Below the pieces are notes generated by a model. The model was not told the origin of the DNA. It did no database searches and saw only the letters and a list, made by a program, of their open reading frames with translations. From the NCBI GenBank assembly GCA_024278215.1, contig JAJRTR010000018.1, positions 1 to 13,405 of the forward strand: a stretch of DNA of 13,405 bases, written 5' to 3'. The position numbers and the translations under genes were made by a program. Position 1 is the stretch's first letter; each line of letters opens with the position of its first letter. Origin of the DNA: a bacterium. GTDB taxonomy: Bacteria > UBP15 > UBA6099 > JAJRTR01. Below are positions 1 through 5,395 of the stretch, piece after piece.

Positions 1-140
1 AATTCTATGAACTCCGCCTGTCCCGCCAATGCCAGTATTCTCGTCATCGCGCTCGTCAGCGTCGTCTTCCCGTGATCCACATGTCCTATCGTCCCCACGT
101 TTACGTGCGGTTTCGTTCTCTCGTATTTTTGCTTTGCCAT
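1..140 (-). CDS. tuf: Elongation factor Tu, N-terminal fragment (runs off left edge)
   Basis: EF-Tu is the GTPase that carries aminoacyl-tRNA to the ribosomal A site. Only the first 46 codons are in the window; the gene continues past position 1. The minus-strand translation begins [20 protein letters not shown], the conserved EF-Tu start, and continues into the P-loop GHVDHGKT (residues 19-26) that binds the GTP phosphates. The ATG at 140-138 is fixed by a strong GGAGGAG sequence 7 nt upstream and by its match to the family N-terminus. The gene lies downstream of four same-strand tRNA genes and is probably cotranscribed with them, as tufB is in E. coli. The visible part is intact. Confidence is high because the P-loop context is specific to EF-Tu rather than to other translational GTPases. 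Confidence 0.97.
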   Translation of the reverse strand, partial: MAKQKYERTKPHVNVGTIGHVDHGKTTLTSAMTRILALAGQAEFIE

Positions 141-147
141 TGTGCCG

Positions 148-154
148 CTCCTCC
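148..154 (-). promoter_or_regulatory. Strong ribosome binding site of tuf
   Basis: On the minus strand this reads GGAGGAG and ends 7 nt before the tuf ATG, which is near-ideal Shine-Dalgarno spacing. It follows the base of the large leader hairpin (164-223) by only 9 nt, so folding of that hairpin could influence ribosome access. Confidence 0.85.
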
Positions 155-163
155 AATTATTCC

Positions 164-223
164 GATTGACAGCCGACAGGCAGCATCCGGGATGCTGATA
201 AATCCTGTCTTTCACAGTCAATC
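164..223 (-). promoter_or_regulatory. Three-tier hairpin in the tuf leader
   Basis: The minus-strand RNA can fold into a nested stem. The outer arm is GATTGAC (223-217) with GTCAATC (170-164). The middle arm is GACAGG (209-204) with CCTGTC (180-175). The inner arm is CAGCATC (197-191) with GATGCTG (187-181), closed by a 3-nt loop. That is 20 perfect pairs, interrupted by an internal loop and a 6-nt bulge (ATTTAT). It ends 9 nt upstream of the tuf Shine-Dalgarno sequence. The pairing is directly visible. A role in processing the tRNA-tuf transcript or in controlling tuf translation is inference. There is no T-run after it, so it is not an obvious terminator. Confidence 0.6.
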
Positions 224-246
224 CTGCATTTCATCGCACAAAATCA

Positions 247-260
247 GGCGTAGCTACGCC
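247..260. repeat. Perfect 14-bp palindrome GGCGTAGCTACGCC
   Basis: This is a perfectly self-complementary 14-mer in the spacer between tRNA-Thr(GGU) and tuf. On the minus strand it is followed by TGATTTTG, a weak T-stretch. It could therefore be a poor attenuator hairpin, a processing site or a binding site for a dimeric protein. The sequence does not decide between these. Confidence 0.5.
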
Positions 261-320
261 CATTTCCGAAACACTTAATTTCAGCTTTCTTTCCGCCGCT
301 TGCTTTTTATATACTTCCAG

Positions 321-394
321 AGCCAACGACCGGAGTTGAACCGGTGGCCTCATCCTTACCAAGGATGCGCTCTAACCTCCTGAGCTACGTTGGC
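321..394 (-). tRNA. thrT: tRNA-Thr, anticodon GGU
   Basis: A 74-nt type I tRNA. The acceptor is GCCAACG paired with CGTTGGC, with discriminator T. The D arm is GCTC/GAGC, the anticodon stem CATCC/GGATG encloses loop TTGGTAA (anticodon GGT, codon ACC), and the T arm is ACCGG/CCGGT with loop TTCAACT. CCA is not encoded. It is the last tRNA before tuf. The symbol follows the E. coli gene at the same position in the thrU-tyrU-glyT-thrT-tufB operon. Confidence 0.97.
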
Positions 395-412
395 GACAGC
401 CAGGAACTTATG

Positions 413-486
413 AGCGGGAGACGGGATTCGAACCCGCGACCCTCAGCTTGGAAGGCTGATGCTCTAGCCAGTTGAGCTACTCCCGC
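413..486 (-). tRNA. glyT: tRNA-Gly, anticodon UCC
   Basis: A 74-nt type I tRNA. The acceptor is GCGGGAG/CTCCCGC with discriminator T. The D stem is GCTC/GAGC, the anticodon stem TCAGC/GCTGA encloses CTTCCAA (anticodon TCC, codon GGA), and the T stem GCGGG/CCCGT has loop TTCGAAT. CCA is not encoded. It lies 18 nt upstream of tRNA-Thr(GGU) in the same transcript direction. Confidence 0.97.
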
Positions 487-534
487 GAAAAACCTTATAG
501 TTTTACTTACTGCTCCTTTGCAGCCAGGAGTCAG

Positions 535-617
535 TGGAGGGAATTGGATTCGAACCAATGTAGACTTACGCCAGCAGGTTTACAGCCTGCCCCCTTTAGC
601 CACTCGGGCATCCCTCC
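535..617 (-). tRNA. tyrU: tRNA-Tyr, anticodon GUA (long variable arm)
   Basis: An 83-nt type II tRNA with an extended variable arm, as expected for bacterial tRNA-Tyr. The acceptor is GGAGGGA/TCCCTCC with discriminator A. The anticodon stem GCAGG/CCTGC encloses CTGTAAA (anticodon GTA, codons UAC/UAU), and the T loop is TTCGAAT. CCA is not encoded. It sits between tRNA-Thr(UGU) and tRNA-Gly. Confidence 0.97.
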
Positions 618-650
618 GTCGTACTTAACTCTGCAAGCCGAAGCCGCAAG

Positions 651-723
651 AGCCGGCGATCCGATTTGAACGGACGACCTGCTGATTACAAATCAGCTGC
701 TCTACCAACTGAGCTACACCGGC
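651..723 (-). tRNA. thrU: tRNA-Thr, anticodon UGU
   Basis: A 73-nt type I tRNA. The acceptor is GCCGGTG/CGCCGGC (one G-C edge variant) with discriminator T. The D stem is GCTC/GAGC, the anticodon stem GCTGA/TCAGC encloses TTTGTAA (anticodon TGT, codon ACA), and the T stem GTCCG/CGGAT has loop TTCAAAT. CCA is not encoded. It is the promoter-proximal gene of the operon; the -10 box ends about 25 nt upstream. Confidence 0.97.
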
Positions 724-747
724 ATATCCGCCCAGACGCAAGATAAC

Positions 748-775
748 ATTCTAATATAGTTTCCCCTCAAGTCAA
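748..775 (-). promoter_or_regulatory. Sigma70-type promoter of the tRNA-tuf operon
   Basis: On the minus strand a -35 box TTGACT (775-770) and a -10 box TAGAAT (753-748) are separated by 16 bp. Upstream of the -35 (776-797) is a very A/T-rich stretch with an 8-A tract, resembling the UP element of strong stable-RNA promoters. The predicted start lies about 20 nt before tRNA-Thr(UGU). Confidence 0.75.
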
Positions 776-856
776 TAAATTTTCAGTTTTTTTTCATCGC
801 CGCCTATTCTGCAATATTTTAGTGATTGGGGCCGATTGCCGACCATGATAATAACA

Positions 857-889
857 ACCGGTCGCAGTGGAAATAATACTGCAATCGGT
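857..889. repeat. 12-bp imperfect inverted repeat between the divergent promoters
   Basis: The arms ACCGGTCGCAGT (857-868) and ACTGCAATCGGT (878-889) are inverted copies matching at 10 of 12 positions, around a 9-bp A/T-rich centre. A related GCCGATTGC occurs at 831-839. The repeat lies 27 bp upstream of the recA -35 box. A dimeric regulator such as an SOS repressor is possible, but the sequence matches neither the E. coli (CTGT-N8-ACAG) nor the Bacillus (GAAC-N4-GTTC) LexA box. Confidence 0.45.
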
Positions 890-916
890 ATATTTGCCTA
901 TATTTTATGTTAGGCC

Positions 917-945
917 TTGCATGTATAATATAAGGTTTATATAAT
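917..945 (+). promoter_or_regulatory. Predicted promoter of recA
   Basis: TTGCAT (917-922) and a perfect -10 box TATAAT (940-945) are separated by exactly 17 bp, about 48 bp ahead of the recA start. A second TATAAT lies at 924-929 but has no good -35 partner. Confidence 0.7.
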
Positions 946-993
946 AGCTACGGAAAAAGTGTGACTTAAGAAATTTTGGAAGAGGTAACAACT

Positions 994-2007
994 TTGGCGG
1001 ATGAGAAAGTTCTGGATTCGGTACTTAAGCAGATAACGAAGCAGTTCGGCGAAGGTTCTATAATGAAGATGGGCGACTCACGGGTGAGGGCTACCGAGTC
1101 CATCCCCACAGGATCGCTTTCACTTGATATGGCGCTCGGCATAGGCGGAGTGCCCAAGGGCAGGATGATAGAAATATTCGGCTCCGAAGCTTCAGGAAAG
1201 ACCACGCTTGCTCTGCATATTGTTGCGAACTGCCAGAAAATGGGCGGTACCTGCGCTTTCATTGACGCAGAACACGCCCTTGATCCCGTATACGCCAATA
1301 ATCTTGGTGTAGATATCGACAATCTTCTCATTTCACAACCGGATACCGGAGAACAGGGGCTTGAGATAACCGACATGCTGGTGCGCAGCGGAACCATCGA
1401 GCTTGTAGTGATCGACTCGGTGGCAGCGCTGGTGCCGAGAGCGGAACTCGAAGGCGAGATGGGCGACTCACACATCGGACTGCAGGCCAGACTCATGAGC
1501 CAGGCACTAAGGAAGCTCTCCGGCAATGTCAGCAAGACGAGAGCATGTATTGTGTTCATCAACCAAGTCCGCGAAAAAATCGGTGTGATGTTCGGAAGCC
1601 CCCTGACGACACCCGGCGGCAGAGCCCTGAAATTTGCTTCCTCGGTACGCATACAGGTCAGCAGGATTGAGAATCTCAAAAAAGGAACCGAGATTATCGG
1701 TTCGAGGACAATTGCCAAGGTGGTGAAAAACAAGTTCGCGCCACCCTTCAGGAAAGCCGAGTTCGATATACGATTTGGCGAAGGCATCTGCCCCTACAGC
1801 AATACGCTGGACCTTGCGCTACAGGAAAAGATTGTCACCCAGCGGGGTTCCTGGTTTACCTACGGAGATGAACGTATCGGCCAGGGCCGCGAAAAAGTGC
1901 GGTTAACATTGAAAGAAAGTCCGGATATGTACGAGGAGATAAATGCTAAAGTGCGCGAAAGCCTGGGGATAATACCCAAAAAGGAAGATGAATCGTCAGG
2001 CGAGTGA
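994..2007 (+). CDS. recA: RecA recombinase
   Basis: RecA forms ATP-dependent filaments on single-stranded DNA. It drives strand exchange in recombinational repair and, in SOS-bearing bacteria, triggers LexA cleavage. The product is 337 residues, close to the usual 340-355. The N-terminal helix carries [13 protein letters not shown]. The Walker A is GSEASGKTT (about residues 63-71), the catalytic-glutamate segment [10 protein letters not shown] follows (about 89-98), and loop L2 is in [20 protein letters not shown]. The C-terminus is short and acidic. TTG at 994 is chosen because GAGG lies 8 nt upstream and the protein then starts MADEK like other RecAs; an in-frame TTG at 976 lacks a good ribosome site. 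Oddities are SPLTT instead of the usual N/SPETT in L2, and GSEAS instead of GPESS in Walker A. No recX follows; rny is the next gene. Confidence 0.98.
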   Translation: MADEKVLDSVLKQITKQFGEGSIMKMGDSRVRATESIPTGSLSLDMALGIGGVPKGRMIEIFGSEASGKTTLALHIVANCQKMGGTCAFIDAEHALDPVYANNLGVDIDNLLISQPDTGEQGLEITDMLVRSGTIELVVIDSVAALVPRAELEGEMGDSHIGLQARLMSQALRKLSGNVSKTRACIVFINQVREKIGVMFGSPLTTPGGRALKFASSVRIQVSRIENLKKGTEIIGSRTIAKVVKNKFAPPFRKAEFDIRFGEGICPYSNTLDLALQEKIVTQRGSWFTYGDERIGQGREKVRLTLKESPDMYEEINAKVRESLGIIPKKEDESSGE

Positions 2008-2355
2008 TTTTGCGCGTTGCTCAGCGTTGTTCCGGCTTCGACTTTCTGCCTCTTTCCATATATACAAAGTCACAAAACAGCTGAATTTAGGGAAATATAC
2101 CCTGAAGGCGCCTGGGTAGCCGGTAGTTTCTCATTGTTTCATTATTATCGGCGATTTTCATTTCGTGTCGATTACCCGGTGAGTAAGGACTATATCCGAA
2201 ACGGATCAGCCCGCGTATTTCACCGGCGGCAGTGTGGTTCACGGCAATGTACTTTGCTTTTAAAGGGCGATTCGTACAGCCTGAACCAGCCCGGAATGAA
2301 TGCTCCCATGAATTTCTCAAGAGATTCATGACGGCGCTTGCTTTCGGAAGGGGAG
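2008..2355 (+). other. Non-coding gap between recA and rny
   Basis: About 350 bp without a convincing gene. Short open frames cross it on both strands (for example 2017-2331 plus and 2087-2329 minus), but their translations show no family features. There is no intrinsic terminator with a T-run after recA, so read-through into rny is possible. Visible elements are a small hairpin ATCCG-AAA-CGGAT (2194-2206) and the strong 24-nt hairpin at 2307-2330. I found no confident promoter here. Confidence 0.6.
2307..2330 (+). promoter_or_regulatory. 24-nt hairpin in the rny leader
   Basis: CATGAATTTC (2307-2316) pairs with GAGATTCATG (2321-2330) through 10 pairs including one G-U, closed by a UCAA tetraloop. 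It ends 20 nt before the Shine-Dalgarno stretch of rny. It is not followed by a T-run. It could be a regulatory or RNase-sensitive structure in the rny mRNA; the function is inferred only from position. Confidence 0.5.
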
Positions 2356-3906
2356 GTGAGCAGCATCAACACTGTAATCCCAGTACTGGTAGGATTGTTG
2401 GCACTTGTCGCCGGACTCGCGGTTGGATACCAGATGGCAAAAAAGGCATTCGACGCGCGGGCGGAACTGCTCAAGGCAGACACTGAAAAAGTTGAGCGTG
2501 ACGCACGCAAAGAAGCGGAATCCAAGGCCAGAGAAATAATCATCAACGCCAAGGACGAATCGCACAGCATCATGAAAAATGCCGAGCGCGACGCACGCAG
2601 AAAACAGAGTGAGATCGACAAGCTGCAACACCGCCTGAACCAGAAGGAAGAGAATCTCGACAAACGTGCCGAGACGCTCGAAAAAAAGGAAGACAAGATC
2701 CGCGCAAGAGAGGAGAGGTCCGTGGCCCTCGAGAAACAAATCGAGGAGGCTCTCGCGGAACAGAAAAGCAAACTCCAGGAGATATCAGGGTTCACTGCGG
2801 AACAGGCCCGCGACTATCTCTTAAGTTCCATGGACAAAGAGCTGCAGAAGGAATACGCAACCAAGATCAAGGAATACGGCGACCGTATGAAGCACGAATC
2901 GAGCCGCCGCGCCCAGCAGATCATCTCGATGGCGATCCAGCGTTGCGGGGTAGACCATGTATCTGAAAGCACGGTCTCGGTAGTCGCTCTTCCGAGCGAC
3001 GACATGAAGGGCCGCATTATCGGACGCGAGGGCCGCAACATACGCGCCTTCGAAACTCTCACAGGTGTCGACCTCGTCGTCGACGACACACCTGAAGCAG
3101 TTGTCATTTCCTCGTTCGACCCGATCCGCAGGGAAGTGGCGCGACTCTCGCTGGAGAAACTCGTCTCCGACGGTCGCATCCACCCCGCACGTATCGAAGA
3201 GGTTATCGAAAAAACACGTGTGGAACTGGACACTACCATCATCCAGGAAGGCGAAAAAGCATCTTTCGACCTCAAAATCACCGACCTGCACCCCGAGTTG
3301 GTCAAACTGATCGGCAGATTGAAGTACCGCACCAGCTACGGACAGAATGTGCTCCAGCACTCGATCGAAGTGGCATTGCTTGCCGGCGCCATGGCGGCAG
3401 ACCTGGACGTTTCGGTCCAACTGGCAAAACGCGGCGGACTCCTCCACGACATCGGCAAAGCTGTCGATTTCGAGGTCGAAGGCCCCCACGCTCTCATCGG
3501 CGGCGACCTTGCAAAGCGTTACCGCGAACACAAGGGTATCGTCCACATCATCGCCAGCCACCACATGGACATCGAGCAGCAGACGATCGAAGCCATTCTT
3601 GTGCAGGTGGCCGACGCCATCTCGGGCTCGCGCCCCGGCGCGCGCCGCGAAGACCTCGACTCCTACATCACTCGACTCACACGTCTCGAAGACCTGGCGA
3701 CGGAATTCGAGGGTGTCGACAAAGCTTTCGCTATCCAGGCAGGCCGCGAAGTGCGCATCATGGTCAGGCCCGACCAGATCGACGACGACACAGCGATCAT
3801 CATGGCACGTAACATCGCCAACAAGATCGAGCATGACCTGTCGTATCCCGGTCAGATCAAAGTCAATGTTATACGCGAAACACGGGCGATCGAATACGCG
3901 AAGTAA
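2356..3906 (+). CDS. rny: Ribonuclease Y
   Basis: RNase Y is a membrane-anchored endoribonuclease that starts mRNA decay in many bacteria lacking RNase E. The product is about 516 residues, the usual size (B. subtilis 520). Domains counted from the GTG at 2356: transmembrane helix (about 6-26), a long charged coiled coil (about 32-150), a KH RNA-binding domain with [10 protein letters not shown] (219-228), and an HD phosphohydrolase domain with H335 and the metal-binding LLHDIGK (H364, D365). The C-terminal segment ends in [11 protein letters not shown], as in the family. The start is uncertain. GTG 2356 overlaps the best Shine-Dalgarno (GGGAGGTGA, 2351-2359). TTG 2338 has no well-spaced ribosome site. 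An ATC at 2365 is ideally spaced. It follows recA on the same strand, a neighbour pair also known in Bacillus, and ends at the terminator at 3972. Confidence 0.97.
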   Translation: MSSINTVIPVLVGLLALVAGLAVGYQMAKKAFDARAELLKADTEKVERDARKEAESKAREIIINAKDESHSIMKNAERDARRKQSEIDKLQHRLNQKEENLDKRAETLEKKEDKIRAREERSVALEKQIEEALAEQKSKLQEISGFTAEQARDYLLSSMDKELQKEYATKIKEYGDRMKHESSRRAQQIISMAIQRCGVDHVSESTVSVVALPSDDMKGRIIGREGRNIRAFETLTGVDLVVDDTPEAVVISSFDPIRREVARLSLEKLVSDGRIHPARIEEVIEKTRVELDTTIIQEGEKASFDLKITDLHPELVKLIGRLKYRTSYGQNVLQHSIEVALLAGAMAADLDVSVQLAKRGGLLHDIGKAVDFEVEGPHALIGGDLAKRYREHKGIVHIIASHHMDIEQQTIEAILVQVADAISGSRPGARREDLDSYITRLTRLEDLATEFEGVDKAFAIQAGREVRIMVRPDQIDDDTAIIMARNIANKIEHDLSYPGQIKVNVIRETRAIEYAK

Positions 3907-3971
3907 GAACAGTATTACTGTAAAGAAGCAGTTTATTGGGGATTTTTATATCAGCAAGACAGAAAGAAGAG

Positions 3972-4013
3972 CCTCCCGGCCAGAAGATTCACAATGCCGG
4001 GAGGTTTTCTTTT
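3972..4013 (+). terminator. Intrinsic terminator of rny
   Basis: A perfect 9-bp G/C-rich stem CCTCCCGGC (3972-3980) with GCCGGGAGG (3996-4004) has a 15-nt loop and is followed directly by TTTTCTTTT. It lies 66 nt after the rny stop. The flanking purine-rich stretch can extend the stem by wobble pairs. Confidence 0.92.
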
Positions 4014-4092
4014 CGGGGAGCTTTCGAATATCCTGTACATTCCGGATAAATGATCCTGAAATCCTTCGCAAGTTCGCTATTGTTTCCAGTTA

Positions 4093-4118
4093 ACCCGCAT
4101 ATTTCTACCGATGCGGGT
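4093..4118. repeat. 8-bp perfect hairpin ACCCGCAT/ATGCGGGT
   Basis: The perfect arms 4093-4100 and 4111-4118 enclose a 10-nt loop. On the plus strand GAAAAAC follows and on the minus strand TTAACTGG follows, so there is no terminator T-run in either direction. It directly abuts the left arm of the larger inverted repeat. Confidence 0.6.
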
Positions 4119-4264
4119 GAAAAACCGGAAGAATGCCCATAATACAAGGCAAGTGAATGGTGAGGGAGCAGCCGGCCCACTAGCCTCCTGCGCAAAATGC
4201 AGGTATGCGACCGATCCCGAATCGCCGCCGCAATGCAGTAGAATGGGCATTCTCACGGTTTTCC
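4119..4264. repeat. 22-nt inverted repeat pair with 102-nt spacer
   Basis: The left arm 4119-4140 and right arm 4243-4264 are inverted copies matching at 19 of 22 positions, with an uninterrupted 11-bp core (AGAATGCCCAT with ATGGGCATTCT). The right arm can instead pair locally (TTCTCAC 4250-4256 with GTGAGAA 4275-4281), so two exclusive folds are possible. There is no transposase, and target-site duplications were not evident. Confidence 0.6.
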
Positions 4265-4288
4265 GTATTTCTTTGTGAGAAATCCAGT

Positions 4289-5239
4289 TTAGTTGCCGGT
4301 GTCTTCTGTTCTGGGGTGATACTTTTTGTGGAAGGCGGTCTCTTCGGCGCGCCACTTGTGTTTTTCAATGAGTTTTACGTATGTCTCCGCGTTTTTTATT
4401 GCCTTCTCGTCGACCGGCACGAAATGTCCGTCGATCAGTTGGAATGCGAATTTGAATGCCGCGAAGTCTTTATCCTTGTGCGCGTTGAGCAGTGTTTTGC
4501 GAATCCTGGCGATCATTTCCGGTGGCACGGTGCGCCAGGCGACAAAGACCCATGCGGGCGACGCTTCCGTGCATACCAGAGGTTCGAAATCTATATCTTT
4601 TCTCTGTGTCTGGCCCGAAATTCGCATGACGGATGAATATGCGATGAACGAATCTATATCACCGTTCGTAAGTTCTTCGACAAGATTTGTTACGGGTGCG
4701 TCGGTCACATAATTGATGGATGAAAAGAATTCGTCGAGCGGTTCGTCTACGCCGTTTGTGTACATGATGTATCTCATGGGTATCAGACGAGGGCCGGCCC
4801 ATTTTGTGCCGCGAAGCTGCTTGATGTTCTCGAATTTGCCTTTTTTCGTGTAAACACATTGCTGGAGAGTGGTTTTTCGATCAATGGCGAGCATGAAAAG
4901 GGGGATAAGGTCTTTTTTCCCGCTCAGCCTGTATTCGGCGTACTCATCGCCGTTTATATAGCTGATGTGAGAGCCGCCTTTCTGAAAATCTTCCAGCACA
5001 AGATCTATTATTTTGTCGCCGTAACGGTAGACAAGCTTCTTTGATGTAATGTTCGCGTCGAGTTTTTCCCCGAGAACCCGCGCAATATCTTCAAGGTATT
5101 TTGTGATCGCGGTATTTTCGAGGCCTTCCACCATCGGCACGGCCAGCACGTAGTTCTCACCCGACGCGTGTACCGGCATCACAGAGAGGATGAAAGTGAA
5201 AAAACATATTGTACAGGTTGAAAAAAATATAGTTTTCAT
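4289..5239 (-). CDS. PhnD-type periplasmic substrate-binding protein (orphan)
   Basis: A 316-residue secreted protein of the type II periplasmic binding fold, closest in pattern to the PhnD/phosphate-phosphonate ABC transporter binding family. Residues 1-26 form a Sec signal peptide (basic start, aromatic/Cys-rich core, cleavage near VHA-SG); no lipobox is seen. The mature start YVLAVPMVEGLEN, the hinge-like GGSHISYINGDEYAEY (about 88-103), the block FENIKQLRGTKWAGP (about 136-150) and VEELTNGDIDSFIAY (about 187-201) match the family's layout. Conserved ligand residues are not clearly retained, so the substrate is unknown. No permease or ATPase gene is adjacent, so it may feed a distant transporter or act as a sensor. 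ATG 5239 has GAGG 11 nt upstream. It has its own promoter at 5263-5291. Confidence 0.75.
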   Translation of the reverse strand: MKTIFFSTCTICFFTFILSVMPVHASGENYVLAVPMVEGLENTAITKYLEDIARVLGEKLDANITSKKLVYRYGDKIIDLVLEDFQKGGSHISYINGDEYAEYRLSGKKDLIPLFMLAIDRKTTLQQCVYTKKGKFENIKQLRGTKWAGPRLIPMRYIMYTNGVDEPLDEFFSSINYVTDAPVTNLVEELTNGDIDSFIAYSSVMRISGQTQRKDIDFEPLVCTEASPAWVFVAWRTVPPEMIARIRKTLLNAHKDKDFAAFKFAFQLIDGHFVPVDEKAIKNAETYVKLIEKHKWRAEETAFHKKYHPRTEDTGN

Positions 5240-5262
5240 TATTTGATGCGCCTCGAAAGAGA

Positions 5263-5291
5263 ATTATATCATGATGTATATTGTCGAACAA
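5263..5291 (-). promoter_or_regulatory. Predicted promoter of the PhnD-like gene
   Basis: On the minus strand, TTGTTC (5291-5286) and a perfect TATAAT (5268-5263) have a 17-bp spacer. The start codon is 23 bp beyond the -10 box, so the leader is very short. An imperfect 14-bp palindrome centred on ATCATGAT (5265-5278) overlaps the spacer and the -10 box and could be an operator. Confidence 0.65.
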
Positions 5292-5378
5292 GTTTCAACA
5301 CCTCGTCGGCCGGCGGTGCGGAATGAGTGGGGAAGACGGCGCAGAAAAGACGTATAAAACAAGTGCAGGGCGTGGGGC

Positions 5379-5395
5379 ACCGTACTTCGCACGGT
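5379..5395 (-). other. Hairpin at the end of the PorV-like gene
   Basis: On the minus strand ACCGTGC (5395-5389) and GTACGGT (5385-5379) form a 7-bp stem with one G-U pair and a GAA loop, starting on the last base of the stop codon. The following sequence is GCCCCACG, with TTGTTTT only about 15 nt later. It is at best an atypical terminator for the surface-protein operon. Confidence 0.4.

Larger units (their letters stand above)
4014..4288. other. Structured non-coding region between rny and the PhnD-like gene
   Basis: No credible gene. It contains a hairpin ACCCGCAT-N10-ATGCGGGT (4093-4118) and a 22-nt inverted repeat spanning 4119-4264. Small stems lie inside it, CCTGC/GCAGG near 4187-4203 and CGAT/ATCG near 4211-4223. 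A local hairpin TTCTCAC/GTGAGAA (4250-4281) encloses a nested CGG-TTTT-CCG. None has a T-run that would make it a standard terminator for the converging minus-strand gene. This may be a structured 3' region or a small RNA on either strand. Confidence 0.55.

Noticed and set aside
472-669. Short plus-strand open frame across the tRNA genes
   Set aside because: It lies on the opposite strand of tRNA-Gly, tRNA-Tyr and tRNA-Thr, whose complete cloverleafs explain the sequence.
724-993. Standard LexA box upstream of recA
   Set aside because: Neither CTGT-N8-ACAG nor GAAC-N4-GTTC occurs. Only the unrelated inverted repeat at 857-889 is present.
2017-2331. Possible small gene (104 codons) between recA and rny, for example recX
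   Set aside because: It has no good start or ribosome site, no RecX-like pattern, and ends in the rny leader hairpin. The translation looks like chance.
4100-4200. Cobalamin-riboswitch-like words (GGTGAAAAACC, GGGAGCAGCC)
   Set aside because: The conserved B12-box and core junctions are not present in order, and the stretch lies downstream of rny and downstream of the PhnD-like gene, not in the leader of any gene.
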